From Lactobacillus apis (GTDB lineage Bacteria; Bacillota; Bacilli; Lactobacillales; Lactobacillaceae), in assembly GCF_002837055.1 (NCBI RefSeq), contig NZ_PDKP01000005.1, positions 1 to 34,271 on the forward strand: a DNA stretch of 34,271 nucleotides. The letters run 5' to 3'. A model generated the notes under the pieces. The model was not told the DNA's origin. It made no database searches and saw only the letters and a list, made by a program, of their open reading frames with translations. The position numbers were made by a program, and so were the translations under genes. This document shows, piece after piece, positions 1 to 6,089 of the stretch (position 1 is the first letter of the stretch; each line of letters begins with the position of its first letter).

Positions 1-985
1 TTGCGGCTGTGACATTATAATTAGGCACAAACCAACTTAACTTAAAGTGGGCTTTTTGATAGCGATCAATCATTGCACGCGCAGAGAAATGATAATTTTC
101 TTCTCCGTTGAGGGAAGCCTTATGGGATGCAAGTTCTTCGTTTTTAGTCCGTGTGTAAAAATTACCGTCAATTTTGGTTGCGTTGCGAACGGCAGCCTTA
201 CTTGGCTGCCACATGGTTGTACAGAAGTTGCCAATATGCCCTAATCCTAGTGCGTATTTTGGCAACATTGCAGGTTTACCGGTTAATTGATAAAGCTTGC
301 TGAGTATTTCTTGTGGTGTAGAGCCTAATAAATAGAAGTTATCGAATAGCTGATCCTGGTGACTAATCGTAGTAACTTTAGAGTCAGGTTTGCCAAAATC
401 ATAAGTTCCAGCTTGTCTGGTATTACGTAATTCACCGTAACCTCTGTTTGACCAGAAAAACGGCACTTCACTAATGACGCCACCTTTTCCAGTAATATGG
501 TCGCGTTTGATTTTGATTTTTCTACCTTTATGACTGAAATAGCCGTTCTGCAAGCCGCCACCAAAATAGAATTCGTTTTTATCTTGATCTAAAAATTCAG
601 TCGTCTGTTGAGCACCAACTTCAATTGGACTGGATTGGGCCATACGTGTTCCATGCAATGTTTCATCGAAAATACTCATAATAGCCGGTTTTTGCCAAAA
701 AATGATTTGATAATTACCGGAATGAATAATTAAGGAATCATTTGTTGCACGGACACGTGATTTCTCAAAGGCATTGTTATTAAAATGTTCAAACTGAATA
801 AAAGCGGAATTTTCTTCATTAAATTGTTGCTTTGGATCAAGTAAAAGGCGGAAAATACCATCAGCCAAGATATAAAAGCGGGCAATTTCTCCTGTTTCAA
901 AGTGCAATTCGTAATAGTTATCGCGCTTGCTTGCACCTGTTAAAGCTCCAATTTGATGTTTATCTGTTTGCGGTTCTTGTATCAT
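1..985 (-). CDS. GH31 family alpha-glucosidase-like protein, partial (N-terminal 328 codons)
   Basis: I translated the minus strand from the ATG at 985 and it stays open to the window edge, so the catalytic half is missing. The visible part is the GH31 N-terminal beta-sandwich and the start of the barrel. It shows FYFGGGLQNGYF near residue 135, the family-typical PFFWSNRGYGEL, then FYLLGSTPQEILSKLYQLTG and the barrel-entry segment MLPKYALGLGHIGNF. The family hydrolyses alpha-glucosidic or alpha-xylosidic bonds; the substrate cannot be read here because the catalytic Asp residues lie outside the window. AGGAAG sits 9 bases before the ATG, and a TATAAT lies upstream on the minus strand (1019-1024). 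The gene is divergent from nagA, and an operator-like dyad and a cre-like site lie between them, which suggests shared sugar control. The family call is firm; the substrate is unknown. Confidence 0.85.
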   Translation of the reverse strand, partial: MIQEPQTDKHQIGALTGASKRDNYYELHFETGEIARFYILADGIFRLLLDPKQQFNEENSAFIQFEHFNNNAFEKSRVRATNDSLIIHSGNYQIIFWQKPAIMSIFDETLHGTRMAQSSPIEVGAQQTTEFLDQDKNEFYFGGGLQNGYFSHKGRKIKIKRDHITGKGGVISEVPFFWSNRGYGELRNTRQAGTYDFGKPDSKVTTISHQDQLFDNFYLLGSTPQEILSKLYQLTGKPAMLPKYALGLGHIGNFCTTMWQPSKAAVRNATKIDGNFYTRTKNEELASHKASLNGEENYHFSARAMIDRYQKAHFKLSWFVPNYNVTAA

Positions 986-1063
986 AATTTTTGCTTCCTG
1001 TTTAGTCTTCTTATACCTATTATAACTAAAAATCGAAAACTTTCCGTTATATTTATAATTCAT

Positions 1064-1077
1064 CTGGTAATGACCAG
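1064..1077. promoter_or_regulatory. NagR/YvoA-type (GntR-HutC) operator candidate
   Basis: CTGGTAATGACCAG is a perfect dyad with arms CTGGT/ACCAG around AATG. Known binding sites of the amino-sugar repressors NagR/YvoA have the form TGGT-N4-ACCA, and this site lies 62 bases before nagA, the expected target. No repressor gene is in the window. Confidence 0.6.
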
Positions 1078-1098
1078 TTTATTAGTCTAAAATTGATT

Positions 1099-1114
1099 TT
1101 GAAAGCGAATTTAC
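1099..1114 (+). promoter_or_regulatory. cre-like CcpA site upstream of nagA
   Basis: TTGAAAGCGAATTTAC matches 14 of 16 positions of the degenerate consensus WTGNNARCGNWWWCAW, including the AAGCG core. It lies 25 bases before the nagA start codon, a position where CcpA would repress. Confidence 0.45.
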
Positions 1115-1139
1115 AAGTTTTAAAAGAAAGGCAAAAATT

Positions 1140-2294
1140 ATGACCTATTATATTCACGCAGATAAATTTTTCCTTGAAAATGCAACGGAAGATGGCGGCT
1201 ATCTAGAAATCCAGGATGACGGCAAGTTTGGCTTTTATTACTCGGAAGATGAGAAGCCAGAAGGTAAAATTGTCGAATATACTGGTAAATGGATTGCTCC
1301 CGGACTAGTTGATACACATGTTCACGGCTCACTAAAAGAAGATGTGATGGTAAGTGAGTGGGGTGGAATCAACCGTCTTTCTGAAGGCTTTTTACGTTCC
1401 GGTGTTACCAGTTGGCTACCAACGACATATACTGCTGATGAAGCTACTTTGACTAGAATTTGTCAGATGTTTGGTGCGCATAAAGGTGAAGAGACTGGAG
1501 CAAAAATCCAAGGTTTACACTTCGAAGGACCATACTTTACTGCTGAACATGCTGGGGCAGAAAATCCTAAGTACTTACTAGACCCTAGTGTTAAGCAATT
1601 TAATGACTGGCGTGACCAATCTGAAGGTTTACTAAATAAAATCTCACTTGCTCCAGAACGTGCAGGCGCTAAAGAATTTGTTCGCACAGTAACAAAAGAA
1701 GGTGTTGTTGTATCATTAGGTCACTCAAGTGCTACATATGATCAAGCTAAAAGATGTGTTGAAGCGGGTGCAACTATGTTTACCCATACTTTCAACGGAA
1801 TGCCTGATCCATCACATCATGATTCTTCAATTTCCAATGCAGCAATGGACTTACACAATGTGACTGATGAATTAATCTGTGACGGTCACCACGTTAAGAA
1901 GGAAATGGTACGCTCTTTAATTAAGGTTAAGGGCCCAGAGCACATTTGTTTAATTACTGACTGTATGGAAGCAGGAATGATGCCTGATGGCGACTACATG
2001 CTTGGCGAATTACCTGTATATGTTAAAGATGGTATGGCTCGCTTAAAAGATGGCGATAATCTTGCCGGCAGTATTTTACAGTTAAATACTGCAGTGAAAA
2101 ATGTTGTTGACTGGAATGCAGCGACTCCTGAAGAAGCTATAATGATGGCATCTTATGTTCCAGCTAAAAGTGCTAATGTCCTAGACAAATGTGGTTCGAT
2201 TGCACCTGATAAGGCTGCGGACTTCATTGTTTTGAACCCAGACATGACTTTAAGTGAAACTTATTTGAATGGTAAATCACGTTATAAGGCTTAA
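1140..2294 (+). CDS. nagA: N-acetylglucosamine-6-phosphate deacetylase
   Basis: NagA removes the acetyl group from GlcNAc-6-phosphate to give glucosamine-6-phosphate and acetate, the committed step that recycles cell-wall and dietary amino sugars. The 384-residue length is normal. Amidohydrolase landmarks are in order: H60-x-H62 in GLVDTHVHG, metal ligand E129 in HFEGPYF, H195 in LGHSS, H216 in THTFNGM and the catalytic D274 in LITDCMEAG. GAAAGG lies about 9 bases before the ATG. The gene stands alone: a terminator follows at once, and upstream are a NagR-like dyad and a cre-like site, so induction by GlcNAc-6-phosphate and glucose repression are both plausible. The divergent neighbour is a GH31 glycosidase. 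The assignment is secure. Confidence 0.96.
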   Translation: MTYYIHADKFFLENATEDGGYLEIQDDGKFGFYYSEDEKPEGKIVEYTGKWIAPGLVDTHVHGSLKEDVMVSEWGGINRLSEGFLRSGVTSWLPTTYTADEATLTRICQMFGAHKGEETGAKIQGLHFEGPYFTAEHAGAENPKYLLDPSVKQFNDWRDQSEGLLNKISLAPERAGAKEFVRTVTKEGVVVSLGHSSATYDQAKRCVEAGATMFTHTFNGMPDPSHHDSSISNAAMDLHNVTDELICDGHHVKKEMVRSLIKVKGPEHICLITDCMEAGMMPDGDYMLGELPVYVKDGMARLKDGDNLAGSILQLNTAVKNVVDWNAATPEEAIMMASYVPAKSANVLDKCGSIAPDKAADFIVLNPDMTLSETYLNGKSRYKA

Positions 2295-2306
2295 GCTAGA
2301 AAAATA

Positions 2307-2343
2307 AAAGCACCATGGTTTTAAAATCATGGTGCTTTATTTG
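2307..2343 (+). terminator. Intrinsic terminator of nagA
   Basis: An 11-bp perfect stem AAAGCACCATG/CATGGTGCTTT is followed by a T-rich tail, starting 13 bases after the nagA stop codon. Confidence 0.85.
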
Positions 2344-2511
2344 TTAGGAAAATATTTGATTTCCCGAATCTGCTTTTTCTTTTATTCATGATTAGTACTC
2401 ACTTTTCATTAAAGTTAACGGTACTAAAATTACACAAATAGTTTTAAATAATATTAATAGATTGATATTATTAATAATTAAAAAGTAGAGTTAATGTTAG
2501 TAGGAGAAAAA

Positions 2512-3180
2512 ATGATTATCAATGTTTTACAACATACCCCAAATGAAGGACCAGGCTCAATTGAAGCTTGGGCAAAACAACATCATCATGATTTTTATGT
2601 CTATCATCCATACCAATTTGGTATCTTACCAACAGCACAGCAAACTGACTTTTTAGTTATTTTGGGTGGTCCAATGAGTCCAAATGATGACTTACCATGG
2701 ATTTTGCAGGAACGGCAACTAATTAAGGAACTGTTAGATAAAGATGTTCCTATCCTGGGTGTTTGTTACGGTGCACAGCAAATTGCCAAAACGCTAAGTT
2801 GCCAGATAAAAAAGGCACCAGTAAAAGAAGTAGGTTGGGCACCAGTTGAATTACAGTCAGAAAAGATTAATGACTTGCCACAAGAACTAACTGTTTTACA
2901 TTGGCATGAAGAAATGTTCGAAATACCTGAAGAAGCTGATGTGCTTTTTTCTAACGAAAATTTGACCAATCAAGGATTCGTTTTAGGTCACAAAGCCGTC
3001 GGACTGCAGTTTCACTTGGAACCTGAGCAAAACAATATCAATGAAATTGTGGTAAATGATTCACAGTACATTGAAGGCTCAGTCTTAAATCAAACGGCAG
3101 AGCAAATTATTAATAAATCAATACCTGCGGCTAATCGAGAAGCAATGTTTAGTATTTTAGATTATCTTGCTCAAGGCTAA
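2512..3180 (+). CDS. Class I glutamine amidotransferase domain protein (GuaA-type)
   Basis: A single GATase1 domain of 222 residues with no fused synthetase. The catalytic triad is visible: C85 in ILGVCYGAQQ, H168 and E170 in GLQFHLEP, with the oxyanion strand VILGGPMSP near residue 50. Such stand-alone proteins release ammonia from glutamine, or have diverged into peptidase-like enzymes; the acceptor is unknown. I chose the ATG at 2512 because TAGGAG lies 6 bases before it. An in-frame ATG at 2494 would add six residues but has only a weak site. The gene is alone between the nagA terminator and its own small hairpin. Similar proteins are often labelled GMP synthase, but the ATP-pyrophosphatase domain is absent. 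Confidence 0.85.
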   Translation: MIINVLQHTPNEGPGSIEAWAKQHHHDFYVYHPYQFGILPTAQQTDFLVILGGPMSPNDDLPWILQERQLIKELLDKDVPILGVCYGAQQIAKTLSCQIKKAPVKEVGWAPVELQSEKINDLPQELTVLHWHEEMFEIPEEADVLFSNENLTNQGFVLGHKAVGLQFHLEPEQNNINEIVVNDSQYIEGSVLNQTAEQIINKSIPAANREAMFSILDYLAQG

Positions 3181-3231
3181 TTAATAACTATTACAAAAAT
3201 AAGGTTTAAATTTGCTTTCTGTTTTTGTGTT

Positions 3232-3270
3232 GCTAGTATTATTGGATAGTCTATGCCAGTCGATACTAGC
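3232..3270. repeat. Inverted repeat in the 3' region of the amidotransferase gene
   Basis: GCTAGTAT (3232-3239) is the exact reverse complement of ATACTAGC (3263-3270), with further complementarity (TGG/CCA) inside. No T-run follows, so it is not a standard terminator. Its role is unknown. Confidence 0.45.
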
Positions 3271-3285
3271 TTCTATAGGGAAACT

Positions 3286-3303
3286 AAAGCTGATAAGCTT
3301 TTT
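3286..3303 (+). terminator. Short terminator-like hairpin after the amidotransferase gene
   Basis: AAAGCT-GATA-AGCTTT followed by TT. The stem is only 6 bp and the T-tail short, so the call is weak. Confidence 0.4.
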
Positions 3304-3353
3304 ATGACAATAACAAATTAGTTAAATTGTCATCTCAATCATAAATTAGTATT

Positions 3354-3362
3354 TGCTATAAT
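3354..3362 (+). promoter_or_regulatory. Extended -10 promoter of the toxin-like peptide
   Basis: TGCTATAAT is a consensus -10 hexamer (3357-3362) with the upstream TG. No convincing -35 is at the right distance. Transcription would begin near 3369, about 40 bases before the peptide start codon. Confidence 0.6.
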
Positions 3363-3369
3363 ACAGACG

Positions 3370-3409
3370 GAGGCAACAGCCTATCTTACATAGATAGGAG
3401 GTGAATCCA
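3370..3409 (+). promoter_or_regulatory. Structured 5' UTR with two hairpins abutting the Shine-Dalgarno site
   Basis: AGGC-AACA-GCCT (3371-3382) and CCTATC-TTACATA-GATAGG (3380-3398) overlap and could be alternatives. The 3' arm of the second runs into the Shine-Dalgarno TAGGAGGTG, so folding would hide the ribosome site. Fst-type toxin mRNAs are known to carry such an inhibitory 5' stem-loop. Confidence 0.55.
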
Positions 3410-3435
3410 ATGGATATTATCAAATTAATTACTCA
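3401..3435. repeat. Direct repeat DRa (at the toxin start codon)
   Basis: This stretch begins GTGAATCCA, ends CAAATTAATTACTCA and includes the toxin start codon. It recurs with a few differences at 3583-3616. In par-type loci such paired repeats supply the complementarity between toxin mRNA and antitoxin RNA. Confidence 0.7.
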
Positions 3436-3517
3436 ATTTTTTCTTGACCTAACTAGGGAACTGCTAGTTTTCATAGTTGAAAAACATTGGCTAAATGGCA
3501 AGAAAATCAAGAAGTAA
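3410..3517 (+). CDS. Small hydrophobic peptide, candidate Fst/Ldr-superfamily type I toxin
   Basis: A 35-residue peptide too short for routine gene calling. A near-perfect Shine-Dalgarno (AGGAGGTG) lies 6 bases before the ATG. Residues 3-23 are mostly hydrophobic (MDIIKLITQFFLDL, then LLVFIV), followed by the signature-like HWL at 26-28 and a basic tail (GKKIKK). Fst-type toxins share this layout: one membrane segment, a conserved W-L, and a charged C-terminus. The classical Pro-x-x-Val-Gly of Fst is absent, so this would be a divergent member. The surroundings support it strongly: an extended -10 promoter, hairpins at the ribosome site, a bidirectional terminator and a direct repeat beyond it. 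The family known from pAD1 acts on the membrane. Activity here is inference. Confidence 0.7.
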   Translation: MDIIKLITQFFLDLTRELLVFIVEKHWLNGKKIKK

Positions 3518-3546
3518 AGTTGCCTTCCCTCTTGGTAATTAGCATG

Positions 3547-3581
3547 CAAAAACGCTCTATTTGACCGATAGAGCGTTTTTG
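3547..3581. terminator. Bidirectional terminator shared by toxin mRNA and antisense RNA
   Basis: AAAAACGCTCTAT/ATAGAGCGTTTTT form a perfect stem with A-tract and T-tract on the two sides, so it can stop transcription both ways. The loop contains TTGA, which fits the YUNR U-turn motif used for loop-loop contact in antisense RNA pairs. Confidence 0.85.
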
Positions 3582-3615
3582 TGTGAATCCAGATGGATCA
3601 TCAAATTAATTATTC
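3547..3615 (-). ncRNA. Candidate antisense antitoxin RNA (RNA II-like)
   Basis: On the minus strand, the extended -10 TGGTAAAAT (3622-3630) would start a transcript near 3615. It would cross repeat DRb (3583-3616) and stop at the shared hairpin (3547-3581), giving about 70 nucleotides. The antitoxin RNA of the pAD1 par locus has the same size and layout. It would pair with the toxin mRNA through the repeat covering the toxin start codon and through the terminator stem-loop. No ORF is present. The existence of the RNA is inferred from layout. Confidence 0.6.
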
Positions 3616-3616
3616 A
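3583..3616. repeat. Direct repeat DRb (in the antisense RNA)
   Basis: GTGAATCCAG then ATGGATC and CAAATTAATTATTCA. It differs from DRa (3401-3435) by two single-base indels and a few substitutions, and has the same orientation. Because DRb is transcribed from the opposite strand, its RNA is complementary to the toxin start region. Confidence 0.7.
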
Positions 3617-3640
3617 TAGTTATTTTACCACGATGTGTTC

Positions 3641-3714
3641 AAAAAGTCCGCTAAAAGCGGATAACAAAAAATGCTCCGTAATAGTCAGAATGTCTATCTG
3701 TCCATCATGAAGCA
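3641..3714 (-). terminator. Tandem terminators of the ntd operon
   Basis: Reading the minus strand, the first stem TGCTTC/GGAGCA (3709-3714 and 3672-3677) is followed by TTTTTT. The second stem TCCGCT/AGCGGA (3647-3661) is followed by TTTTT. They separate the ntd operon from the antisense RNA promoter. Confidence 0.7.
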
Positions 3715-3733
3715 CTTTAATAAAACTTTTATA

Positions 3734-4210
3734 TTAATATACAGCACCATCGTAGAAGTTGAAACGTGCTTTGTCGAAGTCAAAGTCCTTAAGTTCGCTG
3801 ATTTTAATTGCGTTATCGCAAACGCCCCAGCTCATTAAGTTAATTGGTTTACCGTAATCTTCGTCAGGGATAACTAAGACAATGTACTTGCCTTGGCTCA
3901 TTGCATAACCAAGTTCCATCCCAAGACCAACATCTTCTTCTTCAGGTAAGTAAACACCAATCATGATGTCACTTGCCTTGATACCAGTTAAATCACCACG
4001 GTAGGTTGCAGTTGCCCATTCACGGTCATGTAAGTATTCTGGGTGCTTACCAACATCGATTCCCTTGTATTGGTTGTCAAGTGGGATATAGCTATTTTCA
4101 AGGTCAATGGTTGGGTTAGCTTCTAAAGCTTTCATCGCATCTTGGTAAGCTTTATTTTGCTTTTCGTTGAACCAGCCTGCACCAAAGTAAACAGTCTTTG
4201 CTTTGTTCAT
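3734..4210 (-). CDS. ntd: Nucleoside 2-deoxyribosyltransferase (type II)
   Basis: Swaps the base on 2'-deoxyribonucleosides with free purines or pyrimidines, a salvage reaction characteristic of lactobacilli. The 158 residues are collinear with the L. leichmannii/L. helveticus enzymes. The N-terminal VYFGAGWFNEKQNKAY carries the Tyr of the active site. E99 in VGLGMELGYA is the expected nucleophile, and the conserved C-terminus ends FNFYDGAVY, which contributes to the neighbouring subunit's active site in the hexamer. AAGGAG lies 7 bases before the ATG. It lies 19 bases downstream of the phosphatase gene on the same strand, so the two are probably co-transcribed. The assignment is secure. Confidence 0.96.
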   Translation of the reverse strand: MNKAKTVYFGAGWFNEKQNKAYQDAMKALEANPTIDLENSYIPLDNQYKGIDVGKHPEYLHDREWATATYRGDLTGIKASDIMIGVYLPEEEDVGLGMELGYAMSQGKYIVLVIPDEDYGKPINLMSWGVCDNAIKISELKDFDFDKARFNFYDGAVY

Positions 4211-4229
4211 TTGTGTCTCCTTTTTAATG

Positions 4230-5030
4230 TTAATTCAGATAAATTTTACGCAACTTACTGATCTCTTCATCAGTTAATTTCATCATATCATGTAAATAGT
4301 TTTCAACGCCACCATAATTTTGTTGTAATGTTTCAATAACATGATCAATATATTCGGGATGCACAGTTTGCAAATCTTTTATGTTGCTTAGGTTTGCATC
4401 GCTTGCGCCTTCATCTTTTGCTTTTTGAAGAAAACTGTTAACAAAGTCTGTCGTTGCGGCATTGGTGAATAGATAATCTTGCTTAATTGTGTCTAGCGGA
4501 ACGCCTAGGGCAGATAGTGCCAAAAGTGCCGCAAAACCAGTTCTATCTTTGCCGGCTGTACAGTGAAAAATCACGCTGCGGTTTTCTTCATCGTTTGCAA
4601 GTAGGACATCGAAGAATTTTCGATAAGCACGTTGTGCTGATTCACTTTTAATCATATCATCATAGGCGATAAACATATGATTATAGCCAGCTTTAGGGTC
4701 TTTGTTATCTTGGCTTAAGACCTCATCAATTCCTTTTGAAGAATCGGTCAAGTCCTCGCTGAAAACAGGGTCAAAATCATAAGTTGCACCTTCTGGGACA
4801 CGATCAGGTTCACGTTCAACTTCATCTTTACTTCTGAAGTCAACAACATATTTTACGCCGTAATCTTGCAGATATTTAAGGTCGTTTTCATCAAGTGATG
4901 CTAAGTTAGCGGTTCTGATTAATTTATGCTTCTTAATCGTTTTGCCGTCTTTAGTTTGGTAGCCGCCTAACTCACGAAAGTTACGACCATTTTTGATGTT
5001 AAGTAATTGATTTTCTAATTTTATCGTCAT
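4230..5030 (-). CDS. Tyrosine/serine protein phosphatase family protein (Y_phosphatase3-like)
   Basis: A 266-residue protein with the cysteine phosphatase signature HCTAGKDRTG (nucleophile C157, phosphate-binding R163). It also has the N-terminal NGRNFRELGGY typical of the LipA/IphP-like group, and VVDFRS supplying a likely general acid. The family removes phosphate from phosphotyrosine, phosphoserine or phosphoinositides; the substrate here is unknown. I chose the ATG at 5030 because GGTGGAG lies about 6 bases upstream. A longer reading from 5090 lacks a site and begins in the upstream regulatory stretch. No signal peptide is seen, so it is probably cytosolic. It is the first gene of an operon with ntd. 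Confidence 0.88.
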   Translation of the reverse strand: MTIKLENQLLNIKNGRNFRELGGYQTKDGKTIKKHKLIRTANLASLDENDLKYLQDYGVKYVVDFRSKDEVEREPDRVPEGATYDFDPVFSEDLTDSSKGIDEVLSQDNKDPKAGYNHMFIAYDDMIKSESAQRAYRKFFDVLLANDEENRSVIFHCTAGKDRTGFAALLALSALGVPLDTIKQDYLFTNAATTDFVNSFLQKAKDEGASDANLSNIKDLQTVHPEYIDHVIETLQQNYGGVENYLHDMMKLTDEEISKLRKIYLN

Positions 5031-5171
5031 TGCATTCTCCACCCTTACTTTCTGACATAAAATCCATTTTAACAATAAAGCTATGTCCAAACAATTATAA
5101 AAAAAGTAACTGCTACCGAAACTATGTTAAAATAAGCTTAGAAAGAATTTCTAAAGGGTGAGGACACAAGT

Positions 5172-5639
5172 ATGAAACAAGACAAAATTTTAGTTCCAGT
5201 TGACGGTTCAGAATCAGCTGAAAGATCCTTTGATAAAGCAGTTAAAATTGCAATGACTGAAAATGCCCACGTTGATGTTCTAAACGTCATTGATACTAGA
5301 CAATTTTTAGGGGAAATGCAGGACACACTAATTACGGGTGATACCGTTTATCAGATGACACAAGATGCAGAAAAGTACCTTAAGAGTCTAAAGACTTGGG
5401 CTCATGACAACCTAGGTTTTGATGATCTTGATTACCACATCCGCTATGGCAGTCCAAAAGCTATTATTTCCTATGACTTTATTAAAGATCATCATAATAA
5501 TTTGATTATTATGGGAGCTACTGGTCTTAACGCGGTTGAGAGAATGTTAATGGGTTCAGTAACCGAATACGTTAACCAGCATGCATTGGCTGATGTACTT
5601 ATTGTACGTACGGACGTTGATAATAAGCCACTTAAATAA
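5172..5639 (+). CDS. Universal stress protein, UspA family
   Basis: A single 155-residue Usp domain. It begins ILVPVDGSESAERSFDKA and ends with the ATP-binding pattern G-x2-G-x9-G-S (GATGLNAVERMLMGS, then VTEYV). This places it in the nucleotide-binding class. The family is cytosolic and induced by stress or growth arrest; the molecular role is not settled. GGGTGAGG precedes the ATG. It is monocistronic, divergent from the phosphatase gene, and closed by a strong terminator. Confidence 0.93.
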   Translation: MKQDKILVPVDGSESAERSFDKAVKIAMTENAHVDVLNVIDTRQFLGEMQDTLITGDTVYQMTQDAEKYLKSLKTWAHDNLGFDDLDYHIRYGSPKAIISYDFIKDHHNNLIIMGATGLNAVERMLMGSVTEYVNQHALADVLIVRTDVDNKPLK

Positions 5640-5657
5640 TCTTGAATTTAAAAATTT

Positions 5658-5687
5658 AAGGCATACACCTTGGTGTATGCCTTTTTG
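5658..5687 (+). terminator. Intrinsic terminator of the usp gene
   Basis: AAGGCATACACC/GGTGTATGCCTT perfect 12-bp stem followed by TTT. Confidence 0.9.
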
Positions 5688-5842
5688 TATCGTAAAAAAG
5701 TTGTTGCACCTTTGTTCGTGATTGTTATATTTTTCAAACGATAATTTAAATATCATCGTTAATTTTGTGTAAAATAGCGAATATTTATGATATTATTTTA
5801 TTGTAACGAACGTAATGCTGCTTTTTGAGGAAGGTGTCGAAA

Positions 5843-5953
5843 ATGAGAACGAAGAAAGTAACAAATGAATTTTTTAGGCAACTACAACTTTTTTCAATGG
5901 CAGACTTATTTGTTCATTTTGCTAATAACAATATCAAACAGAGCTTGGTGTAG
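5843..5953 (+). CDS. Leader ORF upstream of the first binding-protein gene
   Basis: A 36-codon ORF (starts MRTKKVTNEFFRQL, ends NNNIKQSLV) with a strong Shine-Dalgarno GAGGAAGG 8 bases before the ATG. Its stop codon falls just inside the loop of an intrinsic terminator that precedes the transporter gene, so a ribosome finishing this ORF would sit on the terminator's 5' arm. That geometry suggests translation-coupled attenuation. The end of the peptide resembles the second leader ORF at 7171 (V-x-F-x-x-N-N-x-I). No run of one amino acid is present, so the sensed signal cannot be guessed. It could also be a small functional peptide. Confidence 0.5.
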   Translation: MRTKKVTNEFFRQLQLFSMADLFVHFANNNIKQSLV

Positions 5954-5976
5954 TCGGAAACATCGTGCTCTTTTTT
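5940..5976 (+). terminator. Leader terminator/attenuator before the first binding-protein gene
   Basis: AGAGCTTGGTG pairs with CATCGTGCTCT (one mismatch, two wobble pairs), and TTTTTT follows. It lies 114 bases before the coding start, so it would stop transcription before the gene unless overridden. Confidence 0.65.
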
Positions 5977-6089
5977 GTTGGGATTTTTACCACTTGTGAA
6001 AGAAGATGAAGTAGTAATAAGCATTAATCATCTGAAAAATTGATAACAAACAGATTGTCGAAAATATAGTTTATTTTAAGGAGTAAAAA

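Noticed and set aside
325-564. 79-residue minus-strand ORF near the left edge
   Set aside because: The GH31 gene occupies the same strand in another frame and shows clear family motifs.
2494-2511. Upstream ATG for the amidotransferase
   Set aside because: The ribosome site TAGGAG lies between this ATG and the next one, so it serves the second.
3401-3616. Short CRISPR or IS-end repeats
   Set aside because: Only two copies, one overlapping a start codon and spaced by a terminator; the par-type locus explains them.
5700-6089. Riboswitch, T-box or 6S-type RNA upstream of the phn genes or near usp
   Set aside because: I saw no T-box GGTGG sequence, no recognisable riboswitch core and no long bulged 6S-like stem. 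The leader ORF plus terminator explains the stretch better.
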